Below are positions 24,835-34,141 of a stretch of 36,525 nt of DNA, in pieces. This DNA is from Clostridiaceae bacterium (GTDB lineage Bacteria; Bacillota; Clostridia; SK-Y3). Numbering within the stretch: the first letter of the stretch is position 1; the number at the start of each line of letters is the position of its first letter. The stretch lies in contig JAAYHJ010000081.1 in NCBI GenBank assembly GCA_012735465.1, positions 1 through 36,525 of the forward strand, given 5' to 3'. A program made the position numbers and the translations under genes. The notes below the pieces were generated by a model. The model had not been told where the DNA came from, did not search any database, and saw only the letters and a program-made list of their open reading frames with translations.

Positions 24835-25194
24835 TCATATATCAATCAGGCCAAAACTAATGCTTAATGCTTCATTAACCTTCTCCATAAGCTCGTCATC
24901 CAAATGCCCTATTTTTTCTTTCAACCTTTTTTTATCAATTGTGCGAATCTGTTCCAGCAAGATCACAGAATCTCTCGACAGGCCATATTCCTGAGCATTA
25001 ATTTCAATATGTGTGGGCAGCTTTGCTTTGTTAATCTGAGAAGTAATAGCGGCAGCAATTACTGTTGGACTATATCTATTACCAACGTCATTCTGAACAA
25101 TTAATACGGGTCGGATACCTCCTTGTTCGGACCCAATCACAGGGCTTAAATCTGCATAATATATGTCTCCTCTTTTAACAATCACATTATTCAC
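24835..25194 (-). CDS. ndoA: mRNA interferase toxin EndoA (MazF family)
   Basis: 119 residues, very similar to Bacillus subtilis EndoA/NdoA along its full length: [44 protein letters not shown] and [14 protein letters not shown]. MazF-family enzymes cut single-stranded mRNA at short specific sites (UACAU for the Bacillus enzyme). The catalytic Arg in GGIRPV and the Thr in AAITSQ are present, so it should be active. It starts with GTG at 25194, overlapping the end of the antitoxin gene by eight bases, so the pair is co-translated. Confidence 0.95.
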   Translation of the reverse strand: MNNVIVKRGDIYYADLSPVIGSEQGGIRPVLIVQNDVGNRYSPTVIAAAITSQINKAKLPTHIEINAQEYGLSRDSVILLEQIRTIDKKRLKEKIGHLDDELMEKVNEALSISFGLIDI

Positions 25195-25483
25195 ACTCCG
25201 CTAGTTTTTCCTCATATTTCAACTGTAATTCGCTATCCGCATCAAAGCACATTTCAGCCAGTCTTAAATTGATTTCTGCCATCTCCTGATAACCTTTTTT
25301 CATCCTATCCCGCATCTGAATCCGCCTTCTCTCGCGAATATAGAGTTTCATTGCTTCTCTAACGAACTCACTTCTATTCATTTTTTCATCGGTTACAATA
25401 GAATCAACTTCCTGAAGCAAGCTATCAGGAAGGCTTACCAATATCTTTTTAAGATGTGACAAAACAACCAAGCCCCCATTCAT
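25187..25483 (-). CDS. ndoAI: Ribbon-helix-helix antitoxin EndoAI (MazE-like)
   Basis: 98 residues. The N-terminal RHH DNA-binding domain is [19 protein letters not shown], then [19 protein letters not shown] helical C-terminal tail ([20 protein letters not shown]) would wrap around and block the EndoA toxin, as in Bacillus. The start is unsettled: the ATG at 25483 lacks a ribosome binding site, while a TTG at 25462 lies ten bases after GGGGG and gives a start nearer the family length. The pair has its own promoter (25576-25605) overlapping inverted repeats that could be its autoregulatory operator. Confidence 0.9.
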   Translation of the reverse strand: MNGGLVVLSHLKKILVSLPDSLLQEVDSIVTDEKMNRSEFVREAMKLYIRERRRIQMRDRMKKGYQEMAEINLRLAEMCFDADSELQLKYEEKLAECE

Positions 25484-25564
25484 GAGTTTTATTAAGGCAA
25501 TTTAAAAGCAGTTATAAATTTACACTGCCAAAACACATATCGAATATATGGCATCATATATGGA

Positions 25565-25605
25565 TGTATATATACATTATATACTTGTCTTATGACACAA
25601 GTCAA
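25565..25605 (-). promoter_or_regulatory. Promoter and possible operator of ndoAI-ndoA
   Basis: On the minus strand TTGACT (-35, 25605-25600), an 18-base spacer and TATAAT (-10, 25581-25576). Between the boxes ACTTGT and ACAAGT form an inverted repeat, and just past the -10 lies the palindrome TGTATATATACA (25565-25576). It begins 10 bases after the alr stop, so the toxin-antitoxin pair can be expressed separately from alr. Confidence 0.6.
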
Positions 25606-25614
25606 TAATAATAT

Positions 25615-26781
25615 TTAAAGCAGATAATTCAGGACCCGAACAGCTTCATCATTTTCCATGTACACCCTCGGAATCCTTTTCCCAACAGCACACACAACTT
25701 CATAATTAATTGTACCCATTTGTTCAGCGATATCATCTGCTGAAATGCTGCAACCATTACTATCTCCAAATACGATGACCTCATCTCCAATGGAAACACC
25801 TTCTACACCGGTCACATCTATCATGCACTGGTCCATGCATATCCTTCCAACAACCGGAACCTTTTTACCCCTTACAATCATATTTGCTTTTCCGGTTAAC
25901 ACCCTGGAATATCCATCTCCATACCCTATAGGTACGGTGGCAATTAAACTATTTTGGGAAGTGGTATATACCCTGCCGTAGCTTACCGGTGTACCTTTTT
26001 CCACTTCTTTCAAATGGGTTATCACGGTTTTTACCTGCATAACAGGTTTGAGCTGTATTTTGCTCATATCCATTTCATTGGACGGCTGAAGTCCGTATAA
26101 TACGATGCCCGGCCTTACCATGTTTAAATGCATCTCAGGAAACCTGAGTATTGCTGCACTGTTGCACACATGTTTTATTGGAATGTGCAAACCTTTTTCT
26201 TCCAGTTTATTGCATATGTACATAAAACGTTGAAACTGTTCCCATGTAAATTTCGTATCTGCCTCATCGGCCGATGCAAAATGTGTAAAAATTCCCTCAA
26301 TCTCCAATCCAGGCAATCGGGATATATCCATAATAGTTTTTATGCTGCTTTCACCGCACTTAAATCCTAACCTTGTCATCCCCGTATCTATTTTTATGTG
26401 AATCCTGGCTGTCTTATTCTTTTTTATTGCAGCGTTAGAAATTGCACTGGATAAAGAATAATTATATACAGTCGCTACAATGTCGTTATCAATCAGCTGT
26501 TCAACCCATTGTTCCGGAGTGCTGCCCAATATCAAAATTGATGCATCTATTCCGGCATTCCTGAGCTGTATTGCTTCATCAAGAAAAGCAACCGCCAGTC
26601 GATCTGCACCATTGGCCAAAAGGGTTTTTGAAACCTGGATGGCTCCATGCCCATAGGCATCTGCCTTTACCACAGCCATAATTTCCGCATTTTTTGAAGT
26701 TATCCTTCTTATCTCCTGCATATTATGGGCAAGATAATTAAGATTTATTTCTGCCCAGGCCCTTTTTAAGTATTTTGTCAT
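25615..26781 (-). CDS. alr: Alanine racemase
   Basis: 388 residues, a fold type III PLP enzyme interconverting L- and D-alanine for peptidoglycan. The PLP lysine is Lys39 in AVVKADAYGHG and the catalytic tyrosine is in VSYGRVYTT, near 265. MVRPGIVLYG, PIGYGDGYSR and CMDQCMIDVTG are also characteristic. ATG follows GGGGG at seven bases. A hairpin (26805-26834) lies in the gap to the GerS-like gene. D-alanine production in spore-formers also influences alanine-triggered germination; the neighbouring GerS-like gene makes such a link plausible. Confidence 0.96.
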   Translation of the reverse strand: MTKYLKRAWAEINLNYLAHNMQEIRRITSKNAEIMAVVKADAYGHGAIQVSKTLLANGADRLAVAFLDEAIQLRNAGIDASILILGSTPEQWVEQLIDNDIVATVYNYSLSSAISNAAIKKNKTARIHIKIDTGMTRLGFKCGESSIKTIMDISRLPGLEIEGIFTHFASADEADTKFTWEQFQRFMYICNKLEEKGLHIPIKHVCNSAAILRFPEMHLNMVRPGIVLYGLQPSNEMDMSKIQLKPVMQVKTVITHLKEVEKGTPVSYGRVYTTSQNSLIATVPIGYGDGYSRVLTGKANMIVRGKKVPVVGRICMDQCMIDVTGVEGVSIGDEVIVFGDSNGCSISADDIAEQMGTINYEVVCAVGKRIPRVYMENDEAVRVLNYLL

Positions 26782-26804
26782 TTTGTTACCCCCTTAGGCA
26801 TAAC

Positions 26805-26834
26805 AAGAATATCCTAATGGCTACGGATATTCTT
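26805..26834 (-). terminator. Hairpin between the GerS-like gene and alr
   Basis: AAGAATATCC (26805-26814) pairs with GGATATTCTT (26825-26834), a 10-bp perfect stem with a 10-base loop. On the minus strand only TTCTTGTTATG follows, so it may attenuate rather than fully terminate before alr. Confidence 0.5.
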
Positions 26835-26860
26835 TACTATGCCGTGTAAATCATTGTTAC

Positions 26861-27490
26861 TTAATTTACCTTGAATAACTCATCTTTTATTTCTACATCA
26901 AGCTCAACATCGTAAAACAGTACAGAAACTGTTGGTTTGTTGCTGATATCATATATTTCCATCTTAACTGGTAGAAGGGATTGGTTGTCTATCCATATGC
27001 TTTGGCTAAACCTATATAAATTGTTACCCGGTATATCTGCTTTTAAAATAGTGTATCTGCTATCATCCTCTTCATTAATGGTGGTAACAGACGTTTGTTC
27101 TGATTTATAATAGGCTTCAAAAAAATTCGGCAAAAAGATATAAGATTCATGCACGGGACTATAATCCAACAATGTAAATTTGCCTTCTATTTCCGGATGA
27201 ACAGTAGTTACATTGTTATCAGCATATACTGTGACCAAGCCTTTAATTTCTTCCGGTGATAATATCTCCACCCTGTAACAATCGGGAGCCTTATAATGCT
27301 GTTTCATGGTATATACTTTTGTTGTCTTGTTACTGGTTACTGTTACTTCTGCTATACATTGATAGCTTTTTAAGTCATTATACTTTTTAAAAATACGTGT
27401 ATATACATCTGCTTCATAATTCTTACGTTCACAGGAACACATCATCATCATTAGTAGAAGAAGAATTCCTATAAACTTAAGTAATTTCAA
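26861..27490 (-). CDS. GerS-like germination lipoprotein (LolA-like fold)
   Basis: About 209 residues from a TTG start with AGGAGGTGG six bases upstream. The upstream extension in this frame overlaps nnr and is not coding. A hydrophobic signal with a lipobox at MMMCSC gives a lipoprotein. The rest is a LolA/LppX-like beta domain (LKSYQCIAEVTVTSNKTTKV, SIWIDNQSLLPVKMEIYD, DELFKVN). In Clostridioides difficile, gerS lies next to alr2 and encodes a lipoprotein of similar size and fold, needed for cortex hydrolysis during germination. Here the gene sits between nnr and alr, which supports the same assignment. The synteny is from memory; sequence identity is unverified. Confidence 0.7.
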   Translation of the reverse strand: MKLLKFIGILLLLMMMMCSCERKNYEADVYTRIFKKYNDLKSYQCIAEVTVTSNKTTKVYTMKQHYKAPDCYRVEILSPEEIKGLVTVYADNNVTTVHPEIEGKFTLLDYSPVHESYIFLPNFFEAYYKSEQTSVTTINEEDDSRYTILKADIPGNNLYRFSQSIWIDNQSLLPVKMEIYDISNKPTVSVLFYDVELDVEIKDELFKVN

Positions 27491-27512
27491 AATCCACCTC
27501 CTACTAAAGGGT

Positions 27513-29069
27513 CTAACTTCCGGAAACAACCTGCTCAATTGCCATTGGTAAAAATTCAATAATATCTCCTGCAACAAGGGAATGCTGTCCTTTCACATCT
27601 GCCCCCAAGTCCCCTGCAATGCCATGTAAATACACCCCAACAACAGCAGCCTTATCTACACTCAGCCCCTGCCCTACCAGGGAAGCAATCACACCGGTCA
27701 GCACATCGCCGGCTCCACCCGTCGCCATTCCCGGATTACCGGTACAGTTGATAAACACCTGTTGATCCGGAAGCGCAACCACTGTTCCCGCTCCTTTTAA
27801 TACTACAGTTACACCCCATTCTTTTGCATATTTTCGCGCAATTTCAATCCTATTTGCCTGTATATATTGTATATCCAGTCCGGTCAGACGGGACATCTCC
27901 CCAGGATGGGGCGTCAATACAATGGGGCAGTTACATTCATTTAATACATTTATATTCTTTGCCAACGCATTTATACCATCTGCATCAATAATTACAGGAA
28001 TTCTGGATTTCTTAAGCAGTTCAATCAGTATATCCACAATACTTGCGTCGTTCGACAAGCCGGGGCCAAAAGCTAAAACATCTACCTTGTCCATTTTCTC
28101 CAGTATTTGATAAACACATGAATAGGACAAGATACCCCTGCCTTCATCTTCCAGAGGGATGGTCATTGCTTCCATCAGCATTGGCGCAATAATGCCACTG
28201 ACTGAACGGGCGGTACCGATGGTCACGAGCCCCGAACCGGTGCGAAGGGCAGCCTTTGCAGCCATTACAGCCGCACCTGTCATTCCGATAGAGCCTGCAA
28301 TAATCAAAACCTTACCGTAATCCCCCTTGTTAGAATTACTGTATCTACCCGGGAACAAACCTTTCACATATTCCCTTTCTATAGTATTAATATATATATC
28401 CTGGGCTTCAATTATACTACCGGGTATGGATATATCTCCGACAACAAGCCTGCCCACATGATCGGCTCCCGGATATTGCAAGAGACCAATCTTAGGTAAT
28501 GCAAGGGTTACAGTTACATCTGCATTAATACATGTGCCACAGATTTTACCCGTATCCCCCTGAACACCACTGGGAATATCCACCGATACAACGAATTTCC
28601 CCGATTGGTTTATAAGATGTATAACTTCTGCCACTACTCCGGATATTTCTCCATTTATACCCGTTCCATATATGGCATCCACCACCAAATGGCAAAAATA
28701 CAGACCGGCGGTTATTTCATCCAAATGGGTTTCATCGGTAACCTCAAGGATTTTTATTTTCATCTTTTCAATTATTTTCAGGTTTATCTGGGCATCACCT
28801 TTTATATCTTCCCGGGCTGCAAGGAGCACAACCAATACATTGGCTCCTGCATTATATAAATGCCGGGCAATCGCATATCCATCGCCACCATTATTCCCTT
28901 TTCCACAAAAAACGAGAATGTTTTTACCCTTGACATTTCCCATAATGTTTTTTATTTCTTTAACAACCGCATGAGCGGCATTTTCCATCAGGACAATGCC
29001 CGGTATACCCATTTCATTAATTGCAGTATTGTCTATTTTCCGCATTTGACCACAACTTACAACTTTCAT
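27513..29069 (-). CDS. nnr: Bifunctional NAD(P)H-hydrate epimerase / ADP-dependent dehydratase
   Basis: About 518 residues. The N-terminal YjeF_N epimerase domain (1-215) has VMENAAHAVV-like residues and GKGNNGGDGYAIARHL. The C-terminal ribokinase-like dehydratase domain (about 230-510) has GKVLIIAGSIGMTGAAVMAA, LTPHPGEMSRL and the nucleotide-binding NPGMATGGAGDVLTGVIA. It repairs damaged NADH/NADPH hydrates. The ATG at 29069 uses GAGGTGA, which overlaps the acpS stop. acpS-nnr-alr order is common in Firmicutes. Confidence 0.95.
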   Translation of the reverse strand: MKVVSCGQMRKIDNTAINEMGIPGIVLMENAAHAVVKEIKNIMGNVKGKNILVFCGKGNNGGDGYAIARHLYNAGANVLVVLLAAREDIKGDAQINLKIIEKMKIKILEVTDETHLDEITAGLYFCHLVVDAIYGTGINGEISGVVAEVIHLINQSGKFVVSVDIPSGVQGDTGKICGTCINADVTVTLALPKIGLLQYPGADHVGRLVVGDISIPGSIIEAQDIYINTIEREYVKGLFPGRYSNSNKGDYGKVLIIAGSIGMTGAAVMAAKAALRTGSGLVTIGTARSVSGIIAPMLMEAMTIPLEDEGRGILSYSCVYQILEKMDKVDVLAFGPGLSNDASIVDILIELLKKSRIPVIIDADGINALAKNINVLNECNCPIVLTPHPGEMSRLTGLDIQYIQANRIEIARKYAKEWGVTVVLKGAGTVVALPDQQVFINCTGNPGMATGGAGDVLTGVIASLVGQGLSVDKAAVVGVYLHGIAGDLGADVKGQHSLVAGDIIEFLPMAIEQVVSGS

Positions 29070-29073
29070 TTTA

Positions 29074-29448
29074 TCACCTCTTTTCAACAATTACACTTGC
29101 AATCGCATAATTTCTGCTATGGGAAATAGATACATGAAGCATATCAATTCCCAGCTTCTTAATCAGCTCCCGGGCACCTTCATAAGTGTTTATGTAAGGC
29201 TTGCCCAAGGGGTCCCTTAGCACTTCTATATTTCTCAGCTCAAACATTCTGAAACCGGTTCCTACCGCCTTTGAAAAGGCCTCTTTTGCAGCAAAATTGC
29301 CTGCAATAACTTCAGCCCGGTTATTTCGCTGCTTAAAATACTGCTGTTCTGCTTCTGAAAAAAACCTGGTGACAAAATAATCATTTTTTTTTATTACCCG
29401 GGAAATTCTATCAATTTCGACAATATCTATACCTGTACCAATTATCAT
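29074..29448 (-). CDS. acpS: Holo-[acyl-carrier-protein] synthase
   Basis: 124 residues. It transfers 4'-phosphopantetheine from CoA to acyl carrier protein for fatty-acid synthesis. The magnesium-binding Asp8 is in IIGTGIDIVEIDRI and the Glu near 57 in GNFAAKEAFSKA; HVSISHSRNYAIA is at the C-terminus. Of three in-frame candidates (GTG 29457, ATG 29454, ATG 29448), the last fits AGGTG six bases upstream and the usual start MI-x-GTGID. Confidence 0.96.
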   Translation of the reverse strand: MIIGTGIDIVEIDRISRVIKKNDYFVTRFFSEAEQQYFKQRNNRAEVIAGNFAAKEAFSKAVGTGFRMFELRNIEVLRDPLGKPYINTYEGARELIKKLGIDMLHVSISHSRNYAIASVIVEKR

Positions 29449-29479
29449 GGACATCACCTCTCGTATTTACCGATGATGC

Positions 29480-30118
29480 TTAAGATAAAAACTGTTTATC
29501 CAGCCTTTCCAGCTCTTCCCTGCCCAATAAATCATGAAAATAAGAATAGGCATTATTCACCAATTCAGATATTGCTTCTTTTTCATCAATACATTCCTTT
29601 AACATTGTTCTGAGCTGTTTAATATTTTCTTCAAGTTCATTAATCCTTTTTTGTCCTGCCTTAATCTTTCCATATACTGCCTTTACCGTTTCTTCCAAAA
29701 GCTTCAGATTGGTTTCCTTGATTTTTTCTGGAATCAATCCCGCTTCCCATTCAATTTCAACCAACCTTTCGTTAATCCAATTTATTTCGTCCTGGCAGTC
29801 CTGCATCTCCTTAAGTGCTACAGGATTGTTTTTTTCATAGGCTTCATCGGTCAGCTTAAGAATCCTATTCATGCAAACTTTTTTCTTATAGGTTATTTCC
29901 TTTTTTTCACTTAACAGCCGGGACTGTTCTTTTAAAAGATCCTTCAATTTTTCTTCATAGGCAAGAATTGATTTAGTCTTTTCACCCTTATTAAAAAGGG
30001 CATTCCACCTCTCATCCACGATAAGGAGAGAAATATCGTTTTTCCTCAAAACATTCTTGTCAAAGAATATCTTGTTTTTGTATTTCATCTTATCAAAAAA
30101 AGATTTAAATATATTCAC
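29480..30118 (-). CDS. Coiled-coil protein of unknown function
   Basis: About 212 residues, almost entirely charged helices. After a basic start (IFKSFFDKMKYKNKIFFDKN) there are at least three coiled-coil segments at about 45-85, 95-140 and 140-190 (KIKETNLKLLEETVKAVYGK, KRINELEENIKQLRTMLKE). No membrane segment or enzyme motif is seen. GTG at 30118 follows AGGAGG at nine bases; the site lies in the end of the GH18 gene, with 22 bases between that stop and this start. It lies between the GH18 gene and acpS in one direction with minimal gaps. A structural or spore-associated role is possible but unsupported. Confidence 0.65.
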   Translation of the reverse strand: MNIFKSFFDKMKYKNKIFFDKNVLRKNDISLLIVDERWNALFNKGEKTKSILAYEEKLKDLLKEQSRLLSEKKEITYKKKVCMNRILKLTDEAYEKNNPVALKEMQDCQDEINWINERLVEIEWEAGLIPEKIKETNLKLLEETVKAVYGKIKAGQKRINELEENIKQLRTMLKECIDEKEAISELVNNAYSYFHDLLGREELERLDKQFLS

Positions 30119-30140
30119 ATCGCACTGCCTCCTCTCTTCA

Positions 30141-31853
30141 TTATTCCTTAAAACCATTGTCTTCTAACCATTGGGCATAATTCTGTTTCTCTTTCAGATT
30201 ATCGTTCAATACCTCCCAGATATCTTCCGTTTCAAACCCTCGCCTCCAACAGGCAACTCCTGCCAGGTCATATTTATGCACCAGTGAAGATCTTAGATCA
30301 ATGGATCTTGCATCCTCCACCCAAATTTTGTATACAGCCCTTCCTTCACTGTATTCAACATAATACTGTCCGCTTTTTTCATCCCATACTTTATCCAGCT
30401 TTTTATCGGATATTATCTTTTGTACCCCTTCCATATAAAGGGCCCTGGAAGTGACTCGTTTCCTGCCGTCCACAATTTCTTCCTTCCACTCGCGGGCATA
30501 AAAGGGTAATCCCAATAATATTTTATGGGAAGGCACTTCCTCTAAAATTGCTTTTATGCCGTTTTCCACCCATGTTATTTCAGCAACCGAACCGGCCACA
30601 GGACTGGCTTCCCAGTGCTGATCGTACGCCATTACTGCCATATAATCCACCACTTCTCCCAATGCCTTGCGGTCATAACACAACGACCAGTTTTCACTGG
30701 AGGATTTTACAGTAACATCAATGGACACAACCAGTCCCTGCTCTTTAAACAGTGGAGCCAGTTCCCTTACAAATTGTGTAAGCATATCCCGGTCTTTCAC
30801 GTAAACATTTTCAAAATCAATATTTATACCGTCAAGCTCGTATAAATTTGCATATACCAACAACTGCTGAATCACCTTTTCACGGGTTTCGGTGCTGTTT
30901 AACACTTCATGGGTAATCTCCGGGTCGAAATTATTCGTTACCAGCCCCCATACTTTATAACCCTCCCGGTGTGCATCATCCACATACTTTTTATCGGCTT
31001 TGTTTGCAACAGTTCCACTGCCATCCACAATATGAAACCATGTAGGCGTTAAAACATCCACCCCCTTTATCTTCCCGAAAGAGGATATATCCGGTGTTTC
31101 TTTATGCACGTATTCCCAGACCATGTTTATTTTACCCTTATCGGGTTTCCATGTTAACGGCTGCGGTTCATCATAGGATACTCCTTTTACTTCTGTTAAA
31201 CTTGTGCTCAGGAATCTTTTTTCCATATAGCCTATGATTCCTTCTTCCGTCCGGACCTTATACCATTTTTCATCTTCTTCAAAAACCCTCACTATTTGAC
31301 CCGGCTGCAAATCGTCCACATAGATAGGGGATTTGATGGAAGGTTCCCTTCGTACCTTTGCTTTTGGATTAGTCACCTCCCCTACGCGTTGAGCAAACCC
31401 TGTATAATCTATTATAACTGTTTCGGTTGCTTCCACCCATTTTACATCCACATCAAATAAATCCTCCAGTAAATCTGCCGGAACATAGGGAATATCGTCA
31501 ATTAAACGCACAGGTATATTGAGCTCTACAGGTCTTGCATTTACCATTGCAGTAAGGTTATCCGTTTTCATGCGTATAACTTTATCCTCTGTTGTTATAA
31601 TTACCTTATTCTCATCCCTGTCCCAATATATCTTCGGATCAATGTATTCTTTGACCACGGGGAAAGGCAACAGCACGCTGCCTTTTTCAACAACGGGCGT
31701 TCCCATTCCTTCAATCTTATCACCTTCAATTACCAGGCTGGTTTCACCGGGGCGAATAGGCGAAATAACGCTTGTGTTGGGCCATAAAAAATAAAAAGCA
31801 CTTGCACCTGCCAACATGATCACCAGCACTAAAAAAAACCTCAACTTATTCAT
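30141..31853 (-). CDS. GH18 glycosyl hydrolase with copper-amine-oxidase-N and SH3 domains
   Basis: About 570 residues. A signal or anchor helix (about 5-25) is followed by a copper amine oxidase N-terminal-like domain (about 38-150), a bacterial SH3 domain (about 155-215; KVRREPSIKSPIY, IVRVFEEDEKWYKVR) and a GH18 catalytic domain (about 240-550). The DGxxIDFE motif is DGINIDFEN with Glu348 as acid/base. YaaH/SleL-type GH18 enzymes hydrolyse peptidoglycan, including spore cortex; SH3 modules bind the wall. The ATG at 31853 has AAGGG nine bases upstream. Candidate promoter at 31889-31916. It heads the chain that includes the GerS-like lipoprotein, consistent with wall or cortex remodelling. 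Confidence 0.88.
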   Translation of the reverse strand: MNKLRFFLVLVIMLAGASAFYFLWPNTSVISPIRPGETSLVIEGDKIEGMGTPVVEKGSVLLPFPVVKEYIDPKIYWDRDENKVIITTEDKVIRMKTDNLTAMVNARPVELNIPVRLIDDIPYVPADLLEDLFDVDVKWVEATETVIIDYTGFAQRVGEVTNPKAKVRREPSIKSPIYVDDLQPGQIVRVFEEDEKWYKVRTEEGIIGYMEKRFLSTSLTEVKGVSYDEPQPLTWKPDKGKINMVWEYVHKETPDISSFGKIKGVDVLTPTWFHIVDGSGTVANKADKKYVDDAHREGYKVWGLVTNNFDPEITHEVLNSTETREKVIQQLLVYANLYELDGINIDFENVYVKDRDMLTQFVRELAPLFKEQGLVVSIDVTVKSSSENWSLCYDRKALGEVVDYMAVMAYDQHWEASPVAGSVAEITWVENGIKAILEEVPSHKILLGLPFYAREWKEEIVDGRKRVTSRALYMEGVQKIISDKKLDKVWDEKSGQYYVEYSEGRAVYKIWVEDARSIDLRSSLVHKYDLAGVACWRRGFETEDIWEVLNDNLKEKQNYAQWLEDNGFKE

Positions 31854-31888
31854 ACATATCAACCCTTGTTTCTATATTTCCTATGTGT

Positions 31889-31916
31889 TTTATACTATGA
31901 GTATACCAAAATTCAA
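31889..31916 (-). promoter_or_regulatory. Candidate promoter of the GH18 gene
   Basis: TTGAAT (-35, 31916-31911), 16-base spacer, TATAAA (-10, 31894-31889) on the minus strand, about 35 bases before the ATG. Confidence 0.5.
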
Positions 31917-31946
31917 CCTTTTTTTACACTACAGGTTAAATCTACA

Positions 31947-31979
31947 ATAAAAAAAGGCCCACAGTTTTGCGAGCCTTCT
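31947..31979 (-). terminator. Terminator of groES-groEL
   Basis: On the minus strand AAGGCTC, an 8-base loop region and GGGCCTT followed by TTTTTTATTG. It begins 12 bases past the groEL stop. Confidence 0.75.
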
Positions 31980-31990
31980 TTCTTTCAGTT

Positions 31991-33637
<1,647 letters not shown>

Positions 33638-33653
33638 TCAAATAATTCACATT

Positions 33654-33950
<297 letters not shown>

Positions 33951-33979
33951 TTAATCTTATTGTCTATACAAAATATTTA

Positions 33980-34006
33980 TTAGCACTCACTTGGCATGAG
34001 TGCTAA
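33980..34006 (-). promoter_or_regulatory. CIRCE operator (HrcA binding site) of groESL
   Basis: A perfect CIRCE element: TTAGCACTC (33980-33988), nine bases, GAGTGCTAA (33998-34006). It lies just downstream of the promoter -10 box, so HrcA would block transcription until heat stress. Confidence 0.97.
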
Positions 34007-34016
34007 TTACATTAAT

Positions 34017-34045
34017 AATATATATAATCTATTTTTCTATATCAA
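34017..34045 (-). promoter_or_regulatory. Sigma-A promoter of groESL
   Basis: TTGATA (-35, 34045-34040), 17-base spacer, TATATT (-10, 34022-34017) on the minus strand. The predicted start point near 34010 places CIRCE at the very beginning of the transcript. Confidence 0.65.
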
Positions 34046-34141
34046 ATATTACAATGTTTTATTTTCCTTTATTATTGCCTATTTTTTCTTCCTATATAAC
34101 CAAAACTCTGTTTTTCTCTTATTTCCTCTTTTTTTGTTTTT

